In this document: piece after piece, positions 9,635 to 17,429 of the stretch
Layout of the letters: every line of letters starts with the position of its first letter
Numbering within the stretch: position 1 is the stretch's first letter
Assembly: GCA_014237855.1 (NCBI GenBank)
Contig: JABACD010000004.1
Coordinates: forward strand, 62,001-126,000
Direction of reading: 5' to 3'
From: Planctomycetota bacterium
GTDB taxonomy: Bacteria > Planctomycetota > UBA1135 > GCA-002686595
Length of the DNA stretch: 64,000 nt
Notes under the pieces: model-generated
Database searches by the model: none
What the model was told of the DNA's origin: nothing
The model's input: the letters and a program-made list of their open reading frames with translations, nothing else
Translations under genes and position numbers: made by a program

Positions 9635-10852
9635 ATGTTCACGCAAACCACGCTGACGCTGGCCGCTCTGGCCCTGTTCTCGGTCCTCGTGCAGGACATC
9701 GGCGAGCTGCCCGGTGAGGAACCTGCTCCCCCCCTGGTGATCATCGAATCCAAGGGCGGAGAGATCGAGCGACTGCTACTGGAGGACTACGAGCTTCGGA
9801 CCCTCGAGGAATCGGGGGTCGCCCTGATTCGATTTGAAGGTCTGGAGGCGCTGAACGACTCCGGGGAGGAGCCGGATAGCGCTCGTGTCGATCTCGTCGG
9901 GGGCGGACGGGTGATCGCCAGGATCCAGGGTGGAGATGGTGAATTTCTTGACCTGGGCCTGATCGGGAACAAGCGTCTGCGGCTGTCAATCGAGGAGCTG
10001 GAGGCCTTTCGAATTCCCGAGCGCTTCCCTTCTTCGTGGACTGAGCCCGTGGTCCCTGCGGTCGAAGGAGATCGCCTCTATCGCGTGAGAGGTGGTGGGG
10101 TCGATCGGATCGACGGGGCGGTGGAGGAGTTCAGTCCACTGGGAGTCAGCATGGACACAGCACTGGGTTCGAAGGAGTTCCCCTGGAGCGAGGTGGGGGC
10201 GCTCTTCATCGAGACCTTCGAGGATGAAGCACGGGAAGAGGGCCAGGGGTTGGTCGTGGTCGACTTGATGGATGGGAGTCGCCTTCCGCTGGGCTTCAAG
10301 GCGCTCGGACCTGAGGGGCTCGACCTGGTGACTCGAATGGGAAAGGGCCTGCGATTGCCGCTGGACGTGGTGGCGGAGGTGTTGGTCGCGGACAGCGGTA
10401 TTCAGTTTCTCTCAGAGCTGGAAGCGGCCGAAGCAGAGGTAACCTCTCCGTTTGGCGACGATCTGGGCATGGTCTGGCCCTTGCGTCGTGACCGCAGCAC
10501 GAGCGGGGCGCCGCTCCGAGCAGGCGGCCGGACCTGGACCCGGGGAATCGGCGTGCATGCTCCCAGTAGGGTCCTGTACGAGCTGGATGGGAGCTGGCAG
10601 GGACTTCGGGGGTTCGTGGCCATCGACGAGGAGGTCATCCCACTTCCGGCTCGAGGTTCGGTGATCTTTCGAGTCAGGGCAGATGAGGAGCTATTGTGGG
10701 AGAGCCCTGTGCTCCGCGGTGGAGACTGGCCGATTGAACTCCCCAAGCTTCCGATGGCAGGGGTGAGGCGCCTGGTGCTGGAAGTGGATATGGCGGACGA
10801 GATGCACGTTGGGGATCGAGCCGACTGGTTGCGCTTGATTCTCTCTCGCTGA
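9635..10852 (+). CDS. Exported NPCBM-domain protein
   Basis: A 405-residue protein with an N-terminal hydrophobic segment typical of a Sec signal peptide (about residues 5-20). The C-terminal 130 residues match the NPCBM fold (novel putative carbohydrate binding module): the R-G-(I/L)-G-V-H-A-P-S motif, the L-x-G-x-W-x-x-L-R-G-x-V-A-I-D block and the closing D-x-x-D-W-(L)-R-L strand are all recognisable. The middle region is two beta-rich repeats of about 90 residues without a known family. NPCBM domains are common in secreted planctomycete glycan-related proteins, so binding to extracellular or periplasmic polysaccharide is the likely role. It stands alone, convergent with the diguanylate cyclase. 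The ATG at 9635 directly precedes the signal sequence. Confidence 0.8.
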   Translation: MFTQTTLTLAALALFSVLVQDIGELPGEEPAPPLVIIESKGGEIERLLLEDYELRTLEESGVALIRFEGLEALNDSGEEPDSARVDLVGGGRVIARIQGGDGEFLDLGLIGNKRLRLSIEELEAFRIPERFPSSWTEPVVPAVEGDRLYRVRGGGVDRIDGAVEEFSPLGVSMDTALGSKEFPWSEVGALFIETFEDEAREEGQGLVVVDLMDGSRLPLGFKALGPEGLDLVTRMGKGLRLPLDVVAEVLVADSGIQFLSELEAAEAEVTSPFGDDLGMVWPLRRDRSTSGAPLRAGGRTWTRGIGVHAPSRVLYELDGSWQGLRGFVAIDEEVIPLPARGSVIFRVRADEELLWESPVLRGGDWPIELPKLPMAGVRRLVLEVDMADEMHVGDRADWLRLILSR

Positions 10853-10882
10853 GACGCGGGGGCGCACCGGATCCTGCTTGGC

Positions 10883-11794
10883 TCAGCTCTTCGAGCGGTA
10901 GTAGACCCCTCGATTTCCACCGGCTTTCTTCGCTCGTCTCAGGGCGGACTCGGCGTGGCGACGGAGTTCCTGAACTGAGCTGACGCTGTCGCCGCCAATG
11001 GTCTCGAAGCCCACGCTGGCTGTCACCAGGAGTTCCTGATCACTACCGGCGATGGTGCCCGACAGGGCGCTGATGGTCTTGTACAGGCGGTGGACGGTGG
11101 CGGCTGCCTCGAGAGGTCCGCTGAAAGGGAGCGCGATGGCGAACTCGTCTCCTCCGATTCGACCGGCCACGTCCTCGGTTCGCAGGCTGTCCCGGATGAC
11201 CCGAGCCGCGAAGGCCAGGACTCGGTCACCAACGGTATGATCGAATTGCTTGTTGACCTTGCCAAAGTTGTCCAGGTCGATCAGGACGAGGCTCAGGTCC
11301 AGACCGTGGCGCTCGGCGGCCGAGTAGTGTTCTTCGAGGCGAGCCTGGAAGTAGAGCGGTCGCAGGAGGTCCGTGAGATCATCATGGGAGGCCCTGTAGC
11401 GTAGGTCTACCAGCTCGGTGATCTGACTGGCCTGGCCGACCAGGCGCCTCATGCGCATGGCGAACTCGTCGATTCCAGCATCCCGACGGATCACATCCCA
11501 GCAGGCGGAATCCAGGCTGTTTGCCGATTCGAGGACCTTGTCGGGCTCTCGGGGGTCGCTGACCAGCAAGATGGGGGTCGCGGATTCCTCGCTGCAAAGA
11601 CGGGCCAGCTCCTCGATTTCCACCGTCCCGCCGGACACGAGGGGATCTATCACGAGGAGCTCGTGGCTCTCGTTCCGGATTCTTTCCCGGGTTTCTCGGA
11701 GGTTTCCCGTGGCTTCCAGCTTGAAGCCCGCCCCGCGAAGGGGCCTCAGGGCCTTCAGAAGCCCGGTTCCGCGATGGTCACAGATAAGGATCAT
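10883..11794 (-). CDS. Diguanylate cyclase with degenerate receiver-like N-terminus
   Basis: A 303-residue cytoplasmic protein. The C-terminal half is a GGDEF domain, with GGDEF intact at residues 214-218, preceded at the exact 5-residue spacing by the inhibitory-site motif R-x-x-D (RTED, 205-208). It should make c-di-GMP from two GTP and be product-inhibited. The N-terminal 130 residues look like a receiver fold: a candidate phospho-acceptor Asp in LLVIDPL and the strand-loop LLVSD, but the acidic pair at the start is incomplete (LICD), so phosphorylation is doubtful. The start is ATG 11794, where the receiver strand begins; a 15-residue upstream extension is possible. There is no partner histidine kinase nearby. 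Confidence 0.88.
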   Translation of the reverse strand: MILICDHRGTGLLKALRPLRGAGFKLEATGNLRETRERIRNESHELLVIDPLVSGGTVEIEELARLCSEESATPILLVSDPREPDKVLESANSLDSACWDVIRRDAGIDEFAMRMRRLVGQASQITELVDLRYRASHDDLTDLLRPLYFQARLEEHYSAAERHGLDLSLVLIDLDNFGKVNKQFDHTVGDRVLAFAARVIRDSLRTEDVAGRIGGDEFAIALPFSGPLEAAATVHRLYKTISALSGTIAGSDQELLVTASVGFETIGGDSVSSVQELRRHAESALRRAKKAGGNRGVYYRSKS

Positions 11795-12241
11795 GAGAAT
11801 GGTGACCCCTGCCAGGAGGGGGCACACTGGGATGGTCACTGAATTCTACCCAGCCGGACGGGATGACGCCTGGATTCGCCCCTGATCACGGCCGATTGGG
11901 AGGTTGGAGTCCAGCCTCCAATCCCCTCTGGAGGGGGCAGATGGGCCGGTCCCTTCAAAGTTCGCCCTGACCGGGCTTGGACTCCCCTGAAACCGCAGTT
12001 AGACTTTTTGGCCTTCGTGTACGGCTTGGACCAAGGTCTCGGCTGGCACGAAGTCCTTTCATTACCTTGAAAGGCTGCTTCCCTGAAGCACGATCTCAGA
12101 CCTGCAATCGTACCCGCCAGCGAGCGGACGCAGGCCAAAGACGTGACTCATGCATGGTTCAGCGCCGGACCGTGGGCCCCAGCAGGGGCAGATTGTGGCC
12201 TGCCCGTTCAACACAAACCTCACCCATCCTGCAAGACGTCC
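11795..12241. other. 447-base divergent intergenic region with paired stem-loops (rpsB leader)
   Basis: No gene is supported here. A strong 13-bp stem with one bulge and one G-U pair lies at 11894-11923, followed directly by a 5-bp CCCCT/AGGGG stem (11923-11936). Downstream is a possible promoter, TTGGAC (11977-11982), 17 nt, TAGACT (12000-12005), which would give rpsB a leader of about 235 nt. Ribosomal protein S2 autoregulates its own operon through the leader in several bacteria; any such role here is inference. Confidence 0.4.
11977..12005 (+). promoter_or_regulatory. Possible rpsB-tsf promoter
   Basis: TTGGAC and TAGACT are separated by exactly 17 nt, matching 3/6 and 4/6 of the sigma-70 consensus. 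It is the best promoter-like pair in the rpsB upstream region. Weak on its own. Confidence 0.25.
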
Positions 12242-13213
12242 ATGGAGACTGTCAGCGTAAACAAGCTCATCGAAGCAGGTGTGCACTTCGGATGCCGCGT
12301 GTCGCGGTGGAATCCGAAAATGGCTCCGTACATTTACGGTCGCCGAAGCCTGATTCACATCATAGATCTGCGCGAGACCCTCAGGGGAATCTTGCGTGCT
12401 CAAAACGTTCTCTACCACCTTGCCGCTGAGGGATCTTCGATTCTTTGGGTAGGCACCAAGCGCCAGGTCAAGGGTGTCATCGCCGAGGTTGGCGAGCGCA
12501 CCGGCATGCCCATTGTCACCGAGCGCTGGATTGGTGGAACGCTTACCAACTACTCGGTCATTCGCTCCCGACTCCGCCGACTCGAGGAACTCGAGAAGGT
12601 CGAGGAGGACCCGAACGCCGGGCTTCAGTACTCGAAGAAGGTGCTGGCCAGCCTGCGCCGTGAACGTCGCAAGATCACCCGCAACCTGGGTGGCATCCGC
12701 GAGATGAACGGTATCCCCGGTGCGATGATCGTGGTCGATCCTGCGCGCGAGTACAACGCCGTGCGTGAGGCTCGCAAGATGGGCTTGATCGTGATTGGCC
12801 TGCTGGACACGGACTGTGATCCGAGCCAGGTCGACATCGTGATCCCCGGTAATGATGATGCCCTCAAGGCAGTGCGCCTGCTCATCGAGCAGCTGGCGGA
12901 GGCCGTTGAGGAAGGCGGCGCGAATCATCGCGAGAGCATGGCATCGGTTGCCGGAGCTCAGCACCACCAAGAGGAGCCGGAGTCCGGGGACGGCCCTCGT
13001 CCCACCCGCGCCATCAGACCGCTTCCCAAGCTGGTCAAGATGGAGTCGCAGGAAGGCGGTGAGGCGGCTACCACCGAGGCTACCACCGAGGCGGCCAGCG
13101 GGGCGGCCAGCGGGGAGGAGCCGGCAGCAGAGCCTGTCGAGGCTCCAGAAGCCCCCGCCACAGATGCGGATAGCGTCGCATCCGCGGCCACCGCGGAAGA
13201 GAAGAATGACTGA
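12242..13213 (+). CDS. rpsB: 30S ribosomal protein S2
   Basis: S2 assembles late onto the small subunit near S1. The start METVSVNKLIEAGVHFG is the standard N-terminus and sets ATG 12242; the frame extends further upstream but without homology. Recognisable S2 blocks include G-x-H-F-G, W-N-P-K-M, Y-I-Y-G-R-R and the G-T-L-T-N region near residues 100-105. The core ends near residue 232. About 90 residues follow as a Glu/Ala/Thr/Pro-rich acidic, presumably disordered tail, partly built from duplicated 12-base units, so the protein is 323 residues against about 240-250 in E. coli. It is the first gene of the rpsB-tsf-pyrH-frr order found in most bacteria. No Shine-Dalgarno is visible. Confidence 0.97.
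   Translation: METVSVNKLIEAGVHFGCRVSRWNPKMAPYIYGRRSLIHIIDLRETLRGILRAQNVLYHLAAEGSSILWVGTKRQVKGVIAEVGERTGMPIVTERWIGGTLTNYSVIRSRLRRLEELEKVEEDPNAGLQYSKKVLASLRRERRKITRNLGGIREMNGIPGAMIVVDPAREYNAVREARKMGLIVIGLLDTDCDPSQVDIVIPGNDDALKAVRLLIEQLAEAVEEGGANHRESMASVAGAQHHQEEPESGDGPRPTRAIRPLPKLVKMESQEGGEAATTEATTEAASGAASGEEPAAEPVEAPEAPATDADSVASAATAEEKND
13067..13114 (+). repeat. Two adjacent pairs of 12-base tandem duplications in rpsB tail
   Basis: GCTACCACCGAG occurs twice in tandem (13067-13090), followed at once by GCGGCCAGCGGG twice (13091-13114). Both are in frame and encode ATTE-ATTE and AASG-AASG. They look like replication-slippage duplications in the disordered C-terminal tail of S2. Confidence 0.85.
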
Positions 13214-13250
13214 GCGGAAGGCGCCCTGAGAGCGGGTGCTTTCCCTGCCA

Positions 13251-13272
13251 GCCTGGAGCCTGAGCTCCAGGC
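13251..13272 (+). terminator. Stem-loop in rpsB-tsf gap
   Basis: A perfect 9-bp stem GCCTGGAGC/GCTCCAGGC with a 4-nt loop begins 38 bases after the rpsB stop. No T-run follows. It could attenuate or process the rpsB-tsf message. Confidence 0.35.
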
Positions 13273-13484
13273 CCCGGAGTGCAGCCCGAGGAGTATCGGG
13301 AGGCATGACTGCAACCAGGAGACGTTCGCCTAGAACTCCAGTTCTGGCGGACGCTCCTCCCTCCCCGCAGCCCGGCGATTGATTCGTCCTGATGCTGGGG
13401 CCCGTATCAATCGAGTTCACATTGAGCCGGCGTGCGCGCCGCATTGGAACCCAACAGACCCCTCTCGAGAACGAGACACTAGCC

Positions 13485-14327
13485 ATGGCAATTTCAGCTG
13501 CTGACGTTCGGAGCCTGCGTGAGAAGACCGGTGCTCCCATGATGGATTGCAAGAAAGCGTTGGACGCGACCGGAGGCGACTTCGAGGCCGCCGAGGACCA
13601 CCTTCGCAAGCTGGGGCTCAAGGCCGCCGGCAAGAAGGTCGGCCGCGCCACTGGCGAAGGGCGCTGTTTCATGAAGGTCAGCGACTGTGGCACCAAGGGT
13701 GCCCTGGTCGCAGTGGCCTGCGAAACGGACTTCGTGGCTCGCACCCAGGACTTCGAGTCCTTCCTCAATGACATCTGTGATCACGTCATGAGCCAGTCTC
13801 CGGAGAATGCCGAAGAGGTCCTGGCACAGGGCTGGGCCGCAGGAGGCACCGTCCAGGATGCTCTGACGGAGATCATTGGAAAGCTAGGGGAGAACATGTC
13901 GATTGCCGATGTGAAGTTCATCGCGGTCGACAACGGGTTCGTCGGAGGCTACATCCACCACGACCAGAAGAAAGGCGTCATCGCGGCAGTCAAGACGGGC
14001 TCTTCTCGTGAGGACACGGATGCGGTCCTGCGCCAGCTTGGAATGCACGCCGCGGCCTTGCCGCCCTCGGCTCTCTCGAGGGAGGACATCGACCCCTCGC
14101 TCGTCGAGCGTGAGAAGGCGATCTACCTCGAGGAGGTCAAGGGCAAGCCCGAAGACATCCAGGAGAAGATCATTGGTGGCAAGCTGAACAAGTTCTTCGC
14201 TGGTGTGGCTCTGCGCGAGCAGCCCTGGGTCATGGACGACTCCAAGAGCGTCGAGAAAGCCGTGGCTGAAGCGCTTGGAAAGGACTCCATCATCACGGAC
14301 TACGCACGCTTCGAGGTCGGCGAGTAG
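13485..14327 (+). CDS. tsf: Elongation factor Ts
   Basis: EF-Ts recycles EF-Tu by displacing GDP. The 280-residue protein starts MAISAADVRSLREKTGAPMM, containing the diagnostic V-x-x-L-R-x-x-T-G-A-(P/G)-M-M-D-C-K-K-A-L signature, followed by the second signature E-T-D-F-V-A-R and the I-G-G-K-(L)-x-K-(F/W) C-terminal block. The start is placed at ATG 13485 on this homology. It lies 271 bases after rpsB, with a stem-loop in the gap, and is followed by a very strong hairpin before pyrH. Confidence 0.97.
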   Translation: MAISAADVRSLREKTGAPMMDCKKALDATGGDFEAAEDHLRKLGLKAAGKKVGRATGEGRCFMKVSDCGTKGALVAVACETDFVARTQDFESFLNDICDHVMSQSPENAEEVLAQGWAAGGTVQDALTEIIGKLGENMSIADVKFIAVDNGFVGGYIHHDQKKGVIAAVKTGSSREDTDAVLRQLGMHAAALPPSALSREDIDPSLVEREKAIYLEEVKGKPEDIQEKIIGGKLNKFFAGVALREQPWVMDDSKSVEKAVAEALGKDSIITDYARFEVGE

Positions 14328-14348
14328 CCTCCGGAGCGGCTTGAGATC

Positions 14349-14395
14349 AGGAGGGCCCCGCCCGTTCCCGGTATCGGGGCGGGCGGGGCCCTCCT
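14349..14395 (+). terminator. Strong GC-rich hairpin after tsf, without a T-run
   Basis: The arms AGGAGGGCCCCGCCC (14349-14363) and its perfect complement (14381-14395) form a 15-bp stem, extended by one more G-C pair. The loop itself can fold as CCCG-GTAT-CGGG. It starts 22 bases after the tsf stop. The following bases are GCATTCGGG, so a U-tract is missing. It probably ends or processes the rpsB-tsf transcript and leaves pyrH to its own promoter. Confidence 0.6.
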
Positions 14396-14449
14396 GCATT
14401 CGGGCGATCTTCCCGGGCCTCGATGCTGCGAAAACCGGGTCGATCTCAG

Positions 14450-14455
14450 TATCCT
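14450..14455 (+). promoter_or_regulatory. Putative -10 hexamer (TATCCT) of pyrH
   Basis: TATCCT ends 7 nt before the pyrH ATG, where a -10 box would place transcription start at or beside the start codon. It follows the tsf terminator-like hairpin, which supports separate transcription of pyrH-frr. No good -35 is seen. Confidence 0.4.
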
Positions 14456-14462
14456 CTCTGGC

Positions 14463-15176
14463 ATGACCTACCAGCGCATTCTGCTGAAGCTCTCCGGTGA
14501 AGCCCTGGGAGCCGCTGAGACGGGCCACGGCATCGACGCTGCCTCGATCGTGAACCTGGCCGGCCAGCTGAGCCGAGTGGTCGCACTCGGCACTCAGGTC
14601 GCCATCGTATGTGGTGGGGGCAACATCCTTCGAGGGGCTGAGTTCAGCGAGCTGGGGGGAGAGCGGGCCAGTGCCGACTACATGGGCATGCTGGGGACGA
14701 TCATCAACTCGCTGGCACTCTCCGAGGCCCTCGAGTCGAATGAGGTCGAGACCCGAGTCCTGAGCTCCCTGGAGGTGCGATCGGTGGCCGAGCCCTACGT
14801 GCGCAGGCGGGCCCTGCGTCACCTCAGCAAGGGCCGCGTGGTGATCCTGGCAGGAGGCCTGGGTACGCCCCTGTTCACGACGGACACCGCTGCCGCGCAG
14901 CGTGCAGTGGAGCTGAGCTGTGACGTGCTACTCAAGGCCACCAAGGTGGATGGGGTCTACACCGCGGATCCAATGCTCGATCCGGAAGCGAAGCGCATTC
15001 AATCACTTTCCTACAAGGAAGTCCTGACCGAGGAATTACGGGTCATGGATGGCACTGCGATCACGATGTGCCGGGAGCATGGGCTTCCTGTCGTCGTGTT
15101 CGATCTCTTCAAGGAAGGCAATCTGGAGCTCGTGGCCCAGGGCCAGAGTGAGCTCGGCACAACGATTCACGGCTAG
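14463..15176 (+). CDS. pyrH: UMP kinase
   Basis: This 237-residue protein phosphorylates UMP to UDP in pyrimidine synthesis; it is a hexameric cytoplasmic amino-acid-kinase-fold enzyme. Characteristic blocks are K-L-S-G-E-A-L at residues 8-14, C-G-G-G-N-I-L-R-G, D-Y-M-G-M-L-G-T, the K-A-T-K-V-D-G-V-Y-(T/S)-A-D-P ATP-site loop, and D-x-T-A-I-T-M-C near the end. Length and start match the family. It is followed 20 bases later by frr. No Shine-Dalgarno lies before the ATG, but a TATCCT hexamer does. Confidence 0.97.
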   Translation: MTYQRILLKLSGEALGAAETGHGIDAASIVNLAGQLSRVVALGTQVAIVCGGGNILRGAEFSELGGERASADYMGMLGTIINSLALSEALESNEVETRVLSSLEVRSVAEPYVRRRALRHLSKGRVVILAGGLGTPLFTTDTAAAQRAVELSCDVLLKATKVDGVYTADPMLDPEAKRIQSLSYKEVLTEELRVMDGTAITMCREHGLPVVVFDLFKEGNLELVAQGQSELGTTIHG

Positions 15177-15196
15177 AGAAGACAAGGATACAGAGG

Positions 15197-15757
15197 ATGA
15201 CCTACAAAGAGATCACGAGTGAAGCCAAGGTACGCATGGAGAAGGCGATCAAGCACCTGCAGGACCTCCTACGCAGCGTGCGTACGTCCCAGGCGTCTCC
15301 AGCCCTGGTCGAGAACATCCGGGTGGACTACTACGGCACGCCAACACCCCTGTCGCAATTGAGCTCGATCTCGATTCCAGAGGCGAGGCAGCTGATGATC
15401 AAGCCCTTCGACGCCTCTCTCCTCCCTGAAATCGGCAAGGCGATCCAGAAGTCGGATCTGGGCATCAATCCCCAGAATGATGGCAAGGTGCTGTTCCTGA
15501 CCCTGCCGCAGCTCTCTGGTGAGCAGCGCAAGAAGTACGCAGCCAAGGTCAAGGAGATGTGCGAGGAGGGTCGCATCGCCATGCGCAACTCCCGGCGGGA
15601 TCTCAACAAGTTGGGCGATCAGGCCAAGAAGGATGGGGAGCTGACCGAGGACGAGAACAAGAAGCTCCACGACGAGATCCAGAAGCTGCTCAAGGAGAGT
15701 GAAGGCCGCGTGGACTCGATCCTGGAGAAGAAGACCAAGGAGGTCATGGAGCTCTGA
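15197..15757 (+). CDS. frr: Ribosome recycling factor
   Basis: RRF splits post-termination ribosomes together with EF-G. The 186-residue length is standard. Diagnostic motifs are R-T-(S/G)-(Q/R)-A-S-P-x-L-(V/L)-(E/D), V-(D/E)-Y-Y-G-x-x-T-P-L-x-Q-(L/I)-(S/A), and the C-terminal R-x-x-R-R-D-x-(N/M)-x-x helix. This is one of the few genes here with a Shine-Dalgarno-like AAGGA about 8 nt before the ATG, in keeping with translation from the pyrH transcript. Confidence 0.97.
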   Translation: MTYKEITSEAKVRMEKAIKHLQDLLRSVRTSQASPALVENIRVDYYGTPTPLSQLSSISIPEARQLMIKPFDASLLPEIGKAIQKSDLGINPQNDGKVLFLTLPQLSGEQRKKYAAKVKEMCEEGRIAMRNSRRDLNKLGDQAKKDGELTEDENKKLHDEIQKLLKESEGRVDSILEKKTKEVMEL

Positions 15758-15774
15758 TCTGAGCCTTCTCAGAT
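15757..15774 (+). terminator. Short stem-loop at frr stop
   Basis: A 7-bp stem ATCTGAG/CTCAGAT with a 4-nt loop starts on the last base of the frr stop codon. A T5 run appears 25 bases later (15799-15803), too far for a classical intrinsic terminator. Plausible end of pyrH-frr. Confidence 0.35.
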
Positions 15775-15890
15775 TCGTCGAAAAGCTCGGGGCACCTCTT
15801 TTTCTGTGCAGGTCATTTTGTATCCTGCGCACCTCTGGAACATGACTCCCGGGCGGAGGCATGGACCCACGGCAAGCAAGACACAAGGGT

Positions 15891-15966
<76 letters not shown>

Positions 15967-15980
15967 CCCTCTCCTCTCGG

Positions 15981-16002
15981 TGAGCCCATATCCAGGGGCT
16001 CA
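15981..16002. terminator. Possible bidirectional terminator between tRNA-Lys and pepP
   Basis: A 7-bp inverted repeat TGAGCCC/GGGCTCA with an 8-nt loop overlaps the pepP stop codon in the 33-base gap between the convergent tRNA gene and pepP. There is no T-run on either side. Confidence 0.35.
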
Positions 16003-17343
16003 GACCATGGTCTCGAGGGCCCCGGACTTGCAGGCATCCTCCACCTCTTGGACGGACCTGGGTATCCCTGCCGTGAGGACCTCGTTGCCCTCCGGGGTGA
16101 TCAGGACGTCGTCCTCGATTCGTACACCGATTCCACGCCAGCGGGCCTCGACGCTCTCGTCGTCGGCATCAATGTAGATGCCCGGCTCGACCGTGAAGAC
16201 CATGCCCGGTTCGAGCTGCCTCGAGCTCTCGGCCACCGTGTAGGCGCCGCAGTCGTGCACGTCGAGCCCCAGCCAGTGACTGGTGCCGTGCATGAAGAAG
16301 CGTCGGAAGCTCTGGTCCTCGTGGACGGACTCCTCGGTGCCTTCGAGCAGGCCCAAGCGCAGCAGCCCTCGCACGAGCACACCCAGCGCGGCCTTGTGAA
16401 TGGCCTTGTGTTCGACGCCGGGTCGGGCCGTGTCGATGCCGGCCTGTTCGGCTTCAAGTACCAGCTCGTAAATGGCCCGTTGCTCCTCATTGAACTGGCC
16501 GTTGATGGGGAAGGTGCGCGTGACATCAGTGGCGTAGTAATCGACCTCTGCGCCGGCATCGATCAGGAGCAGCTCCCCGTCTTGCAGGGGAGAGTTGTTC
16601 TCGACGTAGTGGAGGACGCAGGCATTTTCTCCGCCGGCAACGATCGAGGTGTAGGCTGCGCCAGTGGAGCCGCGACGGCGGAAGGTGTACTCGAGCAGGG
16701 CATCGATCTCGTACTCATTCATTCCTGGCTGACAGGTCGACATGGCAGCGCGGTGAGCCTCGGCTGTGATCTCCGCGCCACGACGCATGAGCGCCAGCTC
16801 CTCATCGGTCTTGAAGAGCCGCAGCTCGTGCAGGCTTGTAGCAGTATCGACCAGTTCGATGGGGGGCATGATCCCTCCTCGAGCAAGTCCTCGTAGTCGC
16901 TTGACGACACCATTGATCTCACGATCGAACTCCTCCTCCAGCCCGCTGCGATACATGATTCGTTCATAGCCCTTGAGCAACAAGGGCAGGGCTGTCCAGA
17001 GCTCGTCGATGTTGCGGGCCTCGTCGACCCCGAGCGAATCTGGAGCCAGCTCGAGCCCCAGGCGCCGGCCAGTCCAGGTTTCCACCTGCGGATTGCGCTC
17101 TCTCAGGAAGAGCACGCTCTTGATCTCCTTCGAGTCCTCCTCGTCGCTGGCGATCCCGTCGGGGAGGAGCACCAGGACACTCTCGGGCTCGGAGAACCCG
17201 GTCAGGTACCAGAAGTCACTCGAGGGTCGGAAGCGATACTCACAGTCATGATTGCGAACCTTGTGGCTTGCGGTGGGGATGACTGCCGCCGTGCGGCTCT
17301 CAGCCAGCTGCTGGAGCAGGCGTTCGCGGTGCTTGTGGTACAT
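16000..17343 (-). CDS. pepP: Xaa-Pro aminopeptidase (M24B metallopeptidase)
   Basis: Removes N-terminal residues that precede proline. The 447-residue protein has the AMP_N domain (S-D-F-W-Y-L-T-G-F-x-E-P near residues 45-55) and a C-terminal pita-bread catalytic domain. All five dinuclear metal ligands are visible: the Asp pair in IDAGAEVDYYATD (about 261 and 272), His in MHGTSHWLGLDVHD (about 350), Glu in TVEPG (about 381) and Glu in RIEDD (about 407). ATG 17343 (MYHKHRERLL) is preferred because it aligns with the E. coli PepP N-terminus; a GTG at 17373 would add ten residues. No Shine-Dalgarno is clear for either. Confidence 0.94.
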   Translation of the reverse strand: MYHKHRERLLQQLAESRTAAVIPTASHKVRNHDCEYRFRPSSDFWYLTGFSEPESVLVLLPDGIASDEEDSKEIKSVLFLRERNPQVETWTGRRLGLELAPDSLGVDEARNIDELWTALPLLLKGYERIMYRSGLEEEFDREINGVVKRLRGLARGGIMPPIELVDTATSLHELRLFKTDEELALMRRGAEITAEAHRAAMSTCQPGMNEYEIDALLEYTFRRRGSTGAAYTSIVAGGENACVLHYVENNSPLQDGELLLIDAGAEVDYYATDVTRTFPINGQFNEEQRAIYELVLEAEQAGIDTARPGVEHKAIHKAALGVLVRGLLRLGLLEGTEESVHEDQSFRRFFMHGTSHWLGLDVHDCGAYTVAESSRQLEPGMVFTVEPGIYIDADDESVEARWRGIGVRIEDDVLITPEGNEVLTAGIPRSVQEVEDACKSGALETMV

Positions 17344-17429
17344 GCTTCGATTCTGTTTCGGATCCGGGGGCACTCGAAATGGAGTGACGAGTCCCCCAGG
17401 GTATCCGGCAAACCGTGAGGCACCAAGGT

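Noticed and set aside
12062-13774. 570-codon open frame antisense to rpsB and tsf
   Set aside because: It is a shadow of two very well supported plus-strand genes in a GC-rich genome, with no family resemblance.
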